NCBI GenBank assembly: GCA_963576565.1
Contig: OY755038.1
Location: 208,939,854 to 209,003,853 of the forward strand
Length of the DNA stretch: 64,000 nucleotides
Source: Aspidapion aeneum
Taxonomy: Eukaryota > Arthropoda > Insecta > Coleoptera > Brentidae
Direction: 5' to 3'
Numbering within the stretch: position 1 is the stretch's first letter; each line of letters opens with the position of its first letter. The translations under genes were made by a program, and so were the position numbers. Below, piece by piece: positions 1-12,140 of the stretch. The notes beneath the pieces were generated by a model. It searched no databases and was not told where the DNA came from. It was given only the letters and a program-made list of their open reading frames with translations.

Positions 1-109
1 TAATAGGTACATCATTTAAGAACTATTTTTAGCATCAGGCGCCTTAAAAACAGCCAACAACATTGAGTATTTTTTAAACTATTAGTAATTTTCTATGTGT
101 ATATAAAGT

Positions 110-178
110 TCATTTCATAATCTTTGTCCTGGCCTATACTGATTGTGATGATAACTATCAAAAAGTTATCTTAAAAAT
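110..178. repeat. half copy of a small hairpin repeat
   Basis: This stretch ends in a motif close to AACTATCAAAAAGTTATCT. It resembles the right arm of the 90-bp hairpin at 51262-51352, including the preceding GGCCT(G/A)T block. Only one arm is visible here. The resemblance is by eye and short, so confidence is modest. Confidence 0.3.
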
Positions 179-379
179 TATGTGTTGGTAGCAGATATCA
201 GATGCATTATAGAGAGAAAACCCATACCCCCCAAGGTCTATGTCCCAGCTCCCCTTGTAACCTTGTATGACCCACATTGTATGGGTAGAAAACAACCGAC
301 ACAGGAAAATTTGTGTTTGTTAAAATTTTTTATTATATTTAAAAACTCACCAGTTCTTTTAGTTAGTTTTTAATATATT

Positions 380-580
380 TATAGTAAGAACGTAATAGGT
401 ATTTAAACACACGACGAAAAGACCCAAAATGTACAAAATTTCCTCGCAAAAGACGAAATTTCGATATAAACAGCGTTTGACTGCAAAACTGTGACGTAGC
501 CCTGACGTCACGGCCCGGCCGCCTAAACACCGAGTTACGCAACCGGTTTCTTTACGGACCGTGCCTTCTGTTTGTTGTTT
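380..580. repeat. dispersed repeat, relative of 57665-57915
   Basis: The segment shares, in order, AGACCCAAA, TTCCTCGCAAAA(G/T)ACGAAATT, a run like CATAAACAG(C/T)GTTT, AACTGTGACGTAGC and ACCGTGC with 57665-57915. There the same blocks form one arm of an inverted-repeat element. It is probably a partial copy of that foldback family. No open frame of note is present. The interval 600-1570 downstream shows nothing I can name. Confidence 0.45.
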
Positions 581-1574
581 TCTTTTCTAACCTAATCTCT
601 GGTTGTGTGTTGTGTTTTTTGTTTAATCAAGCAATTTGGTGTTTTTTTAAACAAATGTCCACTCACAGCCATAAAAGATAGTTATTTGCCCATCTTTTAG
701 AGTATCCCTTTATCTTTGACAGGGAACTAAAGTTGGGTAAACAGTGACTGGTTCCTTGAAACCCTGGTGCGATGCCTTGTCAGGGGGCACACAATGAAGC
801 CATTACAAGGGGTTCCTGCCTGGTACTTATCAGTCCTGAGTGAACCTTAAAAGTGCTGTCAAAATTTTTTCATCAGTCTGTCTGTTTTTTGTTGTAACTC
901 AAGGGCTGGTGTATATAACAACATAATGCACCATGGACAAACATAATGCTTGATTTTGGTACATTGGTCCTCCATTTTTCTGCCTGCTTAGCATTAATAG
1001 ATGATATATAATTAAGCACTAACTTTGTCATCATTGTGCACTATGTGAGCTGCCGACAGCAAGTGTACAAATTTTTTAGTAAGTACTGTAGAATTGGTTT
1101 AACTTAGCACATAATCAGGCCAGGCTCTCAAAAAGGTATGGACCCACTTGTGTAACCCATTGTATTGTGCCCTCTAAGGTGCTGCACCCTGGGCATTAAG
1201 AAGCCAGTTTATTAGTTGAATAACTAAATAAATAAATTTCTTGTTTTTATTTACCTAGTTACCTTAATAACAAAAATTTCCTCTACCTATTCCTACTAAG
1301 GCCTGCCTTACAGGTACAAAGGGCACATTCTGGTGTATTACATAACTGAGTAAAAAACTATTTTGGTAATTGTGTAATAAATATGGTTTCTCAAGAATTT
1401 CCATTTATTTTAAAGAATGTATTTCGAAAAATCCTTCTTAGAGGTACAAAAAACTTTTATTTTGGCATGTTAGAAAAAAAAACATATTTTTGTAAAAGAG
1501 AACCATATAATTTTTTAAGTCTATACAATGTATGTTCAAAAAATCTAAATTGTCATACACATTTGATACAATGG

Positions 1575-1660
1575 TGTATTGAATTGAATTGAATAAATCT
1601 TTATTAGCCAATCATGCTATTTCAAATTACAAACATTAATATAAAAACATAGATTTAAAT
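1575..1660 (-). mobile_element. LINE 3' tail fragment (ATTCA-type tail)
   Basis: GAATTGAATTGAATAAA followed by TCTTTATTAGCCAAT looks like the 3' end of a non-LTR retrotransposon read on the minus strand: an AATAAAGA-like signal, then a short (ATTCA)n tail. A similar tail occurs at 29548 next to recognisable LINE coding sequence. No coding sequence remains here. Confidence 0.35.
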
Positions 1661-1967
1661 GGTAATACATTCACCTCTATTTCTATAACAATAATTCCAA
1701 ACTTATTATTTTACATTCATGGGGGTTGGGGAGGCAAGAGGGGCCCCTTTCTTATTAGATTTTTTAGATTATGAATATGCATAATAGCACCAAGGTAACC
1801 CCCAGGCCTGTCGTAAGAGCTAACTAAAGAAACCTTGACCCATGGGTAGTCTGGTAACGGACAAGCTTTGACCAGTAGGTAAAAAAATATAGATATCACA
1901 GGGATGGGTTAATCTGGTGATTCTCTGAATGGATTTGGTGACAACTATTAAGGAAATCACCACATAC

Positions 1968-2137
1968 ATGGTATATGGAGTGCCTATTTTGAACTAACAG
2001 CTAGTGCAGGCACATTGTGGCTCTCCGTACCCTGTTGATTATGTCAAAAGGTATGGTATATGGAGTGCCTATTTTGAACTAACAGCTAGTGCAGGCACAT
2101 TGTGGCTCTCTGTACCCTGTTGATTATGTCAAAAGGT
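1968..2137. repeat. 85-bp tandem duplication, two copies
   Basis: Two head-to-tail copies of an 85-bp unit run 1968-2052 and 2053-2137. They are nearly identical; a C/T difference in the CTCTC(C/T)GTACC block is evident. The high identity implies a recent local duplication. No coding capacity is evident. The preceding stretch (1720-1960) holds nothing recognisable. Confidence 0.85.
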
Positions 2138-2704
2138 ACACCAGTGCTCTAAGGCTATAATTATGGCATTATGTGGTATATCATGATGACTAAGTTTCTG
2201 GCCTAAAATATATTTTGAAGTCTACTGGTTTCTATTTACTAGATAGAATTTAAATTGTTATCCGAGTCATACACAGTAAGTAAACAGCACAACATACCCA
2301 GAAAGGCATGCCTACGTGCCAGGTTAGATCCTTTAAGGGTGCTAACCGCCACTACCGTACATCCATGGTAATAAAGCAAAGATGTTTAATTCCCTGTACA
2401 TTATATAATTTAATTTTAATAATTATAAAAAAAATTTTTTGTAAAATGAGTAGGAGTCAATTGCAAGCAGACCCCCTTTTTGGCTTCCTTGCTGACATTC
2501 CCAAGGGCTGAGCAAATGGGCCCCATTCTGGGTTGCTTTCTGGACTTTGTACTTCATTTCTTTTAACTGCTTCTAAAATTAAAAAATGTAAATAAAACTT
2601 TTTTAACTAAAAATTAAAAAAAATCAAGGCAATCAATGTGCCATGCTTTTTTAATTTTTTCTTACTTGGGACAAGTGAACATTAGTAGTCAAGAGTGTGT
2701 TTAG

Positions 2705-2899
2705 CGAGGGGTGAACAGCTAACCCAAAATGTGTACACCGATTGTGAAAATCCACAATCTTTTGCTAAGATTGTGAGGGATTGTGTACAGATTGTGAGGG
2801 ATTGTGGTGAGATTGTGGGTGATTGGGAGGGATTGTGTAAAGATTGTGAACAGATTGTGAGAAATGTGTACATCGATTGTGAGAGCTGTTCACCCCTCA
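2705..2899. mobile_element. 195-bp hAT-like miniature element with GATTGTG core
   Basis: The ends are CGAGGGGTGAACAGCT and, inverted, AGCTGTTCACCCCTCA, so 15 of 16 terminal bases match. The element sits exactly between two GTGTTTAG copies at 2697-2704 and 2900-2907, an 8-bp target duplication of the type made by hAT-type transposases. The interior is almost entirely GATTGTG-type tandem repeats with GTGTACA near each end. It has no coding capacity, so it must be mobilised in trans. A segment with the same left end but a different repeat core lies at 35064. Confidence 0.85.
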
Positions 2900-2909
2900 G
2901 TGTTTAGTA

Positions 2910-4205
2910 AAAAACAGTCAAATCAGAATGTTCAAAAAAAAAATAGTGTTTCTTAATGACAAATTATGTCATTCAGGGACACAATGTTTGAATCCATCAG
3001 ATCAAAAAATATTTTTTTAATCTCATTGGTTTGAATGACACTCTGTTTTTTTTACTTCAATTCAAGCGGCTTTAGTAGTCTGCTTATTTAGACTCACCTG
3101 ATTCCAAGCAGAGTGCACCAGAGTCAATTGCCAGTACCAAGCACTGTGGGAATTCTCCCCTTGCAATTACCAATTACTGAGAGTGTGTGGGGCCTCATAT
3201 TTAAAGAACTTGGACCAAGCTTGTATGTTGTCATGTTATTATATTTTTTGTAGAAACAGCCTTACAGTTTCCTTCTGTAATGATATCTTATGTCATGCTA
3301 TGTCTCATGATATGCTATGTTTCTGTATAACCCCAGCTTAAGGGTTTCTGATGGCGGTGGCCAATACAATCTTTTTTGCTTCCCACTGGTGGGGTCACAG
3401 AACACCAAATTGAGATATTTGTTTATTTTGTTGTTGTGACACCGCCCAAGATGAAAGATAACATCTGTGACTCTTCTTTTTTTTTTCGTATTACCTATTG
3501 GGCCAATTGTTAGAAGGCAAGTTAGAGTTAGAGGTAAACTGCTGAAACCAATGAGACGGCCGAGGCGGCCATGATGGTTTTTCAATTTATTTTTCTTTAA
3601 ATTTATGGACTAAAAAATATTAATTTCCAGGGGATCCCGGGCCTAAATAAATTCTAGAAAGTGCTAAATTCAATAAAATATGACTAAGAATTGATTTATC
3701 AGGTATTTAGAGGATAATTGTAATAAAATAATTTCTAACCTAAAAACAAACACCGAAAAAAAACGTTTATTATTTTGAATTTTCGAGGCGCTTGCGTTTT
3801 GACGAGCCATCTTGACCTGTTTCATCAGAAAAGTTAACCTGGCAAACATTTTGACGATGAAAACCGCCTTTTTTGCGCGATAATATCACAGTAGTGTAGA
3901 ACATAACAAGTTTTTCTTCAGCCATTTTAGTAAAGTCTCTGTCCATTACAGGAAATAGTTATTTTGCAATAGTTGCCATTGTTTCTTGTTTATTTCTAGA
4001 CAAAATTACTTTAATGTTAACGTGCTATATTTTGGAGCTCTCATGGACACCTTGAGAGCTAAATAAAGATTGCCTAATCAGCAACGACAACACTTTAAAA
4101 GCTGCTTAGAAGTGAAACGGCATACAGCTGTAATAGCTATTTTACATTCAGTTTTGGTGTTAAAGTGTTTTGGTAGCTGTTTTTCAGCAATTTGTGTTAC
4201 TTGGG
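2910..4205. other. no recognisable gene
   Basis: This is A+T-rich sequence without a convincing gene. The longest open stretch, about 95 codons on the minus strand at 3298-3585, matches no family I know. I see nothing that supports it as coding. Confidence 0.5.
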
Positions 4206-4210
4206 AAAAT

Positions 4211-4636
4211 GCTAGAGAGCTGAGCTTTGGAAGGTCGATAGGATAAATATGATATAACTATAGAAGAAAATTAAAAAATCCCAAATTTTAATTAACTTCC
4301 CTCCCTCTAAATGTAAAGTTATCTAAAAGTGACATTGACCACTTCCAGAAACGCTAGAGAGCTGAACATTGGAAGACTGATAGGAACAATGATAAAACTA
4401 TAGGAAACAATTTAAATAAACCAAAATTTTAATTAACTTTCCTTCCCTATAAACGTAAAGTTATGTAAAAGTAACAATGCCCAATTTCAGGAACGCTAGA
4501 GAGCTCAGCTTTAAAAGGCTGATAGGAAATATGATAAAACCATAGGAAAAAATAAAAAAACCTCAACATTTTTAATAAGGCATTGCAAAAGTTTTGAACA
4601 ATATTCCGCATATTTTACTACTTTAAAACTTAAATA
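4211..4636. repeat. 142-bp tandem repeat, three copies
   Basis: Units begin at GCTAGAGAGCT at 4211, 4353 and 4495, giving a period of 142 bp. Each unit carries GATAGGA, ATAAAACTATAG, TTTTAATTAACTT and GTAAAGTTAT in the same order. The copies are visibly diverged, so this is an older array than the 85-bp duplication. No open reading frame runs through it. Confidence 0.8.
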
Positions 4637-4665
4637 TTATCCAAATCCTTAAAAATTGAGTAAAA

Positions 4666-5031
4666 TCATAACAAAAATATTTCATGTAAAAAAGCCAAAT
4701 ACGCGAAAGTGGTATTTCGTAAAAAGAATTGAGATAAAAGTAAGTCAAGTTCTCCAATACAAATTTCAAAATGAAAGGTTCTTACTAGTTTCAAAATGTT
4801 TTTCTAAACTTGGCTATTCCGGCTGCAAATTTCTCTTGGACATAGTGCTAAATTGAACATAAACATGTTTGGCTAGAATAGCAAAGTTTAAAAAAACATT
4901 TCTAAACTAGTAAGAACCTTTTATTTTGAAATTTGTATTGGAGAACTTAACTTTACTTTTATCTCAATTCTTTTGACGGAATACCACTTTCGCAAACTTG
5001 GCTTTTTTTATATGAAATGTTTTTGTTATAT
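4666..5031. repeat. long inverted repeat (arms about 155 bp)
   Basis: The left arm (about 4668-4825) and right arm (about 4868-5029) are reverse complements at roughly 85-90% by eye, separated by a loop of some 45 bp. Matching landmarks are GCGAAAGTGGTATT, GAATTGAGATAAAAGTAA, AATACAAATTTCAAAAT and GGTTCTTACTAGTTT. No flanking target duplication is evident. If transcribed it would fold into one long near-continuous hairpin. It could be a foldback transposon remnant or a locus for hairpin-derived siRNAs, and the sequence alone does not decide. Confidence 0.8.
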
Positions 5032-5760
5032 GTATTATCTACTGATTTTCTGAATTCTGTGATCCACATAGAAAAGCTGGCCGCGAACGATGCGACGCGA
5101 CGAGTACAAAACAAACGTATCTTAAAAATGCCTATACAGAGAATTAAAGCAGATTACAATATGTGAAGTAGTCATTTGATGGAAGGGGAATGAGAAAAAA
5201 TTATTCATACTTCCGGTAGACGAGTTATGTATGTGGTAAAGAGATTAGAAGAACTTAAATAGATTGCCTAAACAGCGGCGACGCGAGGATTTTTTGACAG
5301 GGGCTAAGGGGGTTAGAAACCAGTAGTAGTATAAAGGAAGAAACTCAAAAATTGAGGCCGCAAACGATAGTAAAAGTGCGCTGCTCGCAATATTTCTAAG
5401 AAATGGACTCTGGATATTAAATACCCACTAAGCACAAAATCATAAAAAAACTTTAAATAAATGTTTAAAAAAAAATGTTTTTTTTCTAACACAAATTTGT
5501 GTTAAAATTAAGTCAACTTTTGACATTAAAAAAACATGTAGAAAATCCTTACGAAAATTTCATGTAACAGCATTACCAAAAATATATTTCTTAACGTTAA
5601 GAAACCAGCATTAAAAAAAACCTAATTTCACTAACATTAAAAATAATACCATCAATATATGGTTATTTTTATGATGTTTTTCCTAGATCTCACTTCTAAC
5701 GTTGAATTTAAGATATATGAAGCTAATAAATGTTTTGTTTTTTAAACATTAAAAAAATAT

Positions 5761-5802
5761 ATACTATAAAGGCGCGATGGCAGCGCCCTCTATAGTATAG
5801 CA
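5761..5802. repeat. short imperfect hairpin
   Basis: TATACTATA, a GGCGC/GCGCC pair and TATAGTATA form a nested inverted repeat of about 40 bp. A GATGGC(A)GC-type motif sits in the loop. It lies inside the TIR element at 5424-6855, and its role is unknown. Confidence 0.5.
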
Positions 5803-6199
5803 GTCCCACTACCTGAAGATCGCCATTAGTTGCGTTTCGCTGCGAGTTGATACGAGTCGGTAGCAAAGACGCTTTTTGTAATTTTGGTTCAAATATTTGC
5901 ATTTTGCAGAAACAAACATGGCAAATTTAAAGCACAATTATTAATATTGATAGTGAATACATATTTGGATCGGAAAATTACTCCAGTTGTGTGGGAAAGA
6001 TGGTATAGTTAAAGAACAACAAATGTGTGTGCAGTGATCTAAATGAAGCACCACAAAATCAGGTAAGAAAAAGTAAACAAAAGAAAAAAATGGTTTTGTA
6101 TGAAATATCGCATACCTATAGGTAATCAGACAGGGAATGCGACAATTCACCGCGGACGATTAGCCGCCGGACCTTAAGCCACGTATTCATTTGAGGCAG

Positions 6200-6420
6200 A
6201 ATTATATAATAATAATAAATCGTCTTTATTGATAAATAAATGTTACATAGGCGAGGTTTAGCAAACTGCTACTTCGCAAGCCTCGCAGCGGGACCAAACG
6301 AATGCTTCGTTTGCATTCATGCTAAAGTGAATACGCGCCTTGAAATTGTTTGCTTTGTATTCACTTGAGCACGAATTGTTTGGCCTCGTAGCGAGGCACT
6401 TACTACAAAATTAGTGTTTA
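6200..6420 (-). mobile_element. possible LINE 3' end with (AAT)n tail
   Basis: ATAATAATAATAAA precedes TCGTCTTTATTGATAA. On the minus strand this reads as a 3' UTR ending in an AATAAAGA signal and a TTA-repeat tail. The adjacent CGAGGC/GCCTCG-containing sequence is also palindromic. Coding sequence is absent, so this is tentative. The interval 6860-7850 downstream contains no gene I can recognise. Confidence 0.3.
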
Positions 6421-7858
6421 CATAGAATTTAAATTTCATTTTCAGAAGCTACGAGCCGAATTGCCTTTACTGAGTGTCGAGTTCACGAAAACCTCAACGG
6501 ACTGTTGCTGCCTTGCGTTTCCAAAATAGAAGAATTTTATTTACATTATTTATGTTACCTTATCTTAGAGATATTTGAAAAAAATATATTTTTTCATTGT
6601 TAAAAAAACATTTATTTTTCAATGTTAGAAAAACATTTATTTTTCACTGTTAAAAATCAATATTTTTTTAACGTTCGAAAAACATTTTAAAAAAACGTTA
6701 TAAAAACATAACATTATTTTTCTAACGTCAGAAAACGGGTTATTAAGCTTCTTTTTCACTATGAATATGACGTTAGAACTAACATCCAACCTAACGTTAT
6801 GTTTTAAACTTATACATTATTTTGACGTTATTAAAATGTTTTTGTGTTTAGTGGGTAGCCAATTTACAAAAACACTGCTGAACTAGTTTTATGTATTAGC
6901 GTCCTATACATACACACACTTGTCTGCTGGCGCCGTCGAACACAGAGAGATTTTTACCAGTGGCCTATAGGAGCGACAGAGTTAGACAAATTTTACATTG
7001 TATAAGGAAAATAATCAACTTAAATTTGTGCCAGGCACGCCAGCCAGTTACTGTGCAGTTAGTCGTCTTGTTCTTGTTCGTGGAGCATATATGATTTAAT
7101 TTACGCCTTCTAAATTACGCAATAAAAAGGATATCGGTATACTCCGATTAATAAATTTAGCGTCTTAAAAAACTTTTTTGTGGTTTTTCGCTAGAGGAAA
7201 AACTAAAAATTAAAGAATTAGGCCGGGCACTACCTGATTTAATAATTGAAAAACAAACGTGGAAGTGGATAACAATCGCGTTGTCGTAAATTTTATAAAA
7301 GTATTTGTAGTAAAAATAAACAAACGTGAAATTTAGTACCCGTGAATTTAAAAATCAAACAAGTTTCGTGGCTAATCGGGTAAAAAGAAGTTTTTTACCG
7401 TGATTAGCTTGAAAGCTTAACCTCACGGGGGTCCAAGATCTAATGGACACCTAACAAGGGATGACAGTTAACTGTTTCGTCCTTATGGGACTTCTCAGAA
7501 CACTGCTTGGTCAATGTGACACCCTTGCAAAGTTAATTAGACGGTTTTGTCTCTTATCCTATGTATGTAGTGAGCAAACTCTCGCAAGAAGCGCCATCTA
7601 CCGAGATACGAGAGAAACTAGAACAAGAGCAGGCGAAAATAAACTGCTATACATATCGATCAATGAAAAGATCGAACGCAAAAAAACTTATTAAACGGGA
7701 AGGGATTTGGTACGTACCTTCCTTTGGAGTGTGACGTCACGATAACTAATTTGATATTAGTGGCTCGAGCAGCGCCGTAACCAGGATAATTGGCGCCCGG
7801 TGCAAGATTAGAGTTTGGCACCCCACCATTCTACATAAATTGACTCAGAAAGCGCCTT

Positions 7859-8410
7859 CAGGAGCACGTTCAGATTGGACGTCGGTCGTGGCCCGGGCGC
7901 GTCCTGTCTGTTCAGATTGCATCCGATGTGCATTTGATTAGACTTTACTCTGGCGTTCAGATTGCTGGTGAATTTTTACCGGATGCACAGTACACACTTT
8001 CGCACCCTTCCTTTGATTTCTAACCTTTACAACATATGTGTATTGTTTATTATTTGCTTTAATTTTTTTCGGCCTTAAAATCAGTGCTAAAATTTTCACT
8101 AGGTACTTACTAGGAAGAAATGAATAACCAAATTAGTACTGATTCTCATAACTTCATTTTGTATAAATTTGGTGTTGGACGAAAACACGAGAGTGGTTCA
8201 ACAAAAACGTTTGGTCGTTTTTAAAAAAGCACAAGAAAAAAATCACTTTTGAAATATATTGCATTACGTATGACAGTTATCAATTGATCAGCTGCAAGAT
8301 GAAAATCTTTCAGATTGAAAAATCGATACGACCACGCACCGTCACACACCGGCCGGCGTAACGCCCTTTACCGGACGCACACCGGGTGATTCAATCTGAA
8401 CGCGCTCCTG
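7859..8410. mobile_element. non-autonomous TIR element, family E, copy 1
   Basis: Termini CAGGAGCACGTTCAGATTG and the inverted AATCTGAACGCGCTCCTG define about 552 bp. Subterminal blocks GGACGTC(G/C)GTCGTG and CACACCGGCCGG recur in copy 2 at 8795-9375. There is no open frame with transposase character. I could not find a clean target-site duplication. The G+C-rich ends contrast with the A+T-rich interior. Confidence 0.7.
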
Positions 8411-8794
8411 GCGATCGCGCGCTGTGCGGTGGTACCGGTTGCACCCCCCTAGTGACGGCACTGGCTCGAGGACAGATTAGCCGAATACAACTTTAATGAA
8501 AATACAGCGAACCTGTCTAAAACAAGGCGCGCTGACGCTGGTTGCCATAAAGTTTGTTTCTGCTTATCCAGGGACAGATCATCTGTCTCTGGCTTATCTT
8601 AGTCTTGCATGAAAATAAAGCTGGTTTAACGGGAAAATAATATCAATAATAAATAAATTTTAAAAATTATAAATGACAAAATAAAACATTATTTCTTAAA
8701 TCCTGTTTGTTAAATAAATTCATACCTGTATATGAAAAACTAAAAGTGATTTTTTATAAAATTTAAGCGCCATAAAAGTTTTTTTTAGCTCTTC

Positions 8795-9375
8795 TTGAGC
8801 GCGTTCACACTGGACGTCCGTCGTGACCCGGACGCGTCCTGGCCGGGCAGATCGCATCCGGCGAGCATTCGGTTGTACTTTACTTTGGTGTTTAGATCGC
8901 TGGTGTTTACCAGTTGCACGCTTTCCCATTCTTCGAAATAGTATGATAAAATGTAACCCGCATGCGCATATGATCAATCCTTTGATTTCTAACCTTAGAA
9001 ACGTTTATTTTTGGTGAATTTGTTTTTCGGGTTTCAAATCAAGTGTCACCAATTTAGCAGTCAAAAGCAGCACGTGAGAATAGCGCTTCTCGGGCAGCAC
9101 TCCTCATCATCCGAGGATAAAACATTTTCGTCATTTTTACCACTGGTCCTCCATCCATCCTAAACTTTTCTAATCACAAAAACGTTTGTTCCATTGAACA
9201 CGGTATTTTAAATACAGTTTAAATCAGGCCTTTTGCAGTGCACTTTCAAAAAAAAAATCATATGACAGATGTCAATTTATCAGCTATATCGATCCGACCA
9301 GGCACCGTCACACACCGGCCGGGGTAACGCCCTTAACCTGACGCACTCCGGGTTCTTTGATTTGAACGCCCTCCA
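8795..9375. mobile_element. non-autonomous TIR element, family E, copy 2
   Basis: This copy shares TGAGCGCGTTCACACTGGACG at the left and CACACCGGCCGGGGTAACGCC, then TTTGAACGCCCTCCAG, at the right with copy 1. It interrupts a unit of the 1.25-kb array: sequence resembling the array resumes directly at GGATATGGGTACC. The insertion therefore postdates that unit. No coding frame is present. Confidence 0.65.
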
Positions 9376-10639
9376 GGATATGGGTACCTTACCCGCAAAA
9401 TTGTCCAATTTGGTCCATCATCATTGTTGACCTAAAACTTAAAGATCGCCCCCAGAGCCCAGCTTCGAGTTATTTTCTCGACCTCCTTCGCGATTATCTT
9501 ATAGGACACATAAAGGGCAAGGAGCTTTAGATTATTTTTATGGACGGATATTATAAGGGCGCCAAAGCAGTGCCTAATTTAAATAACCCCCTGTTATTAG
9601 TTATTAGCCTAATATAACTTTAATAAAAATACAGCGAATCATTATAACTGTGGACCTAAAACTTATAGATCGACCTCAGAGCTCAGCTTAGGGTTATTTT
9701 CTGGACCTCCTTCGCGATTATCTTATAGGACACATAAAGGCAAGGAGCTTTAGAACATTTTTATGGACGGATACAAGGGCACCAATGTAGTACTTAATTT
9801 AAATAATTAATTCTGCTCTGTTATAAGCCAATTATCACTGTATTAAAAATACAGCAACGCTAAAGTCGCTTTTTGCCATAAACTTTATTTTCTGCTTATC
9901 TTAACCTTGCATGTAAATAATGAGTTTGAAATTGAAATAAAATCAAAAGTAAAAAAAATATAATAACTTATAAATGGCAAATAAGACCATTATTCTTCAA
10001 ATTCCATTTTGTTACAATATAGCATTTTAATGTAAACAATATATTAAAAGCTAAAACTAAATTCTTTAAATTTGAGCGTCACAAATAGGTGTCAGTTTTT
10101 CTATATCTCTCCTGGGTATAGGTACCTAACCCTCAAAAATTGTCCAATTTGGATCACCCTTCATATATTTATATTGATCAAACCATCATCACTGTCGACT
10201 TTAAACTTAAAGATCGCCCCCAGGACCCAGCTTAGGGTTATTTTTTCCACCTCCTGCTTATCTTAGAGGACACAGAAAGGGCAAGGAGCTTTAGATCATT
10301 TGTGTGGACGGATACGATTAGGGCGCACAAGTAGTACTTAATAAGTTATTAGCTGAATATAACTTTCCCCTTTAACTACATGCCGCCGGTGTATTTTGAA
10401 CACCATTTTGGCAAAACTTGTTGCCCTTTAGTCCCAAACACTTACCCCATCGTTTAAACCCCATCTAACATTTTTCTAAAGGGTCTAGTGTAAGGGTTTT
10501 AAGTCACTTCGTAGCAGCTTTACGGGTCTTTTAATGATTAGCGATATTGGTTTCAGGTGTTCACCTGCGGTGTACAAAATACACTGCGCGAGTAATTATG
10601 TAAGTAAATTTGGAATATCCTAAATTGAATTTGAGGACA

Positions 10640-10885
10640 TGCTAATATCACGGATCATCCATTCGGTATAGTTCGGTTCGATTCGTCTTGGTTCATTTTG
10701 ATTTCACACCCTCTAGGATCCCGAAAAAAGAGACCTCTTATTTGATCTGTTGCTGTTTATAAATGTCGCTGTTTTTCTTAGATGTCGCTCTTTTGAATTT
10801 CGGTGTCTTGATATGTCGCTGTTTTAAATGTCGCTCTTCTAAACTATCGCCCTTTTAATAGGTCGCTGCTTTAAATGTCGCTCAA
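10640..10885. repeat. foldback-arm module inside the tandem array (unit 1)
   Basis: GTTCGGTTCGATTCG is followed by TTTCACACCCTCTAGGATCCCG and then by repeated ATGTCGCT(G/C)TTTT. This is the same order of blocks as one arm of the 911-bp palindrome at 21125-22035. It appears once per array unit, with a second copy at 11890-12140. A single arm of that palindrome family was therefore captured and amplified with the array. Confidence 0.65.
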
Positions 10886-11889
10886 ATGAGACCGCTGATA
10901 TATTGATCAAACCATCATCACTGTCGACCTAAAACTTAAAGATCGCTCCCAGAGCCCAGCTTAGGGTTATTTTCTCGACCTCCTTCGCGATTATCTTATA
11001 GGACACATAAAGGGCAAGGAGCTTTAGAAAATTTTTATGGACGGATACAATAAGGGCACCAAAGTAGTACTTAATTTGACTAATTCATTCCGCTCTGTTA
11101 TAAGCACATTATCACTTTAATAAAAATACAGCAACGCTATTTGCATTAACTTTATTTTCTGCTTATCTTAACCTTGCATGTAAATGATGCGTGTTAAAAT
11201 TGAAATAAAGATCAAAAGTAAAAAAAAAACATAATAGCTTATAAATGGCAAAACAGACCATTATTCTTCAAATTCCGTCTTGTTACAATATAGCATTTTA
11301 ATGTAAACAATATATTAAAAGCTAAAACTAAATTCTTTAAATTTTAGCGTCACAAATAGGTGTCAGTTTTTCTATATCTCTCCTGGATATAGGTTCCTAA
11401 CCCTCAAAAATTGTTCAATTTGGATCACCCTAAATATATTTATATTGATCAAACCATCATCACTGTCGACCTTAAACTAAAAGATTGCCCCCAGAACCCA
11501 TATCTTAGAGGACACAGAAAGGGCAAGGAGCTTTAGATCATTTGTTTGGACGGATACGATTAGGGCGCCAAAATAGTACCTAATTGAACTAATACCTTCC
11601 CCTCTGTTATTAGTCATTAGCTGAATATAACTTTAACCTTTAACTACACGCCGCCTTTAGTGTATTTTGAACACCATTTTGGAAAACTTGTTGCCCTTTG
11701 GTATCAAACACTTACCGCATCCTGTAGACCCCATCTAACCTTTCTCTAAAGGGTCTAGTGTAAGAGTTTTAAGTCACTTCGTAGCAGCTTTACGGGTCTT
11801 TTGATGATTAGCGATATTGGTCTCAGGTGTTCATACAAAATACACTGCGCGTGTAATTAGGTAAGTAAATTTGGAATATCCTAAATTGA

Positions 11890-12140
11890 ATTTGAGGACA
11901 TGCTAATATCACGGATCATCCATTCGGTATAGGTTCGTCTTGGTGGTCTGGTATGATTTCACACCGTCTGGGATCCCGAAAAAAGAGACCTATTAGTCGA
12001 TCTGTTGCTGTTTTTTTAGATGTCGCACTTTTGATTATCGGTGTCTTATTGATATGTCGCTGTTTTGAATGTCGCTGTTTTAATATATCGCTGTTTTAAA
12101 CTATCACCCTTTTGATATGTCGCTGTTTTAAATGTCGCTC
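11890..12140. repeat. foldback-arm module inside the tandem array (unit 2)
   Basis: The module has the same order as at 10640: a degenerate GGTTCG block, TTTCACACCGTCTGGGATCCCG, then repeated TGTCGCTGTTTT. Divergence from the first module is moderate, consistent with amplification as part of the 1.25-kb unit. Confidence 0.6.

Larger units (their letters stand above)
5424..6855. mobile_element. TIR element with AACGTT-palindrome interior
   Basis: CCCACTAAGCACAAAA at the left is matched by the reverse complement of TTTTTGTGTTTAGTGGG at the right. TA flanks both ends (5422-5423, 6856-6857). The flanks of the interior (5450-5760, 6540-6850) are packed with AACGTT, TTAACG and AAAACATT motifs that repeatedly mirror one another. 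The middle (5760-6450) is unrelated sequence, including the LINE-like tail at 6200. A related element with TIR CCACATAGCACAA lies at 24471. No transposase is present. Confidence 0.65.

Noticed and set aside
3298..3585. 95-codon minus-strand open frame
   Set aside because: No family resemblance, ordinary A+T-rich composition, and no start or splice context. Open frames of this length are expected by chance in 64 kb.
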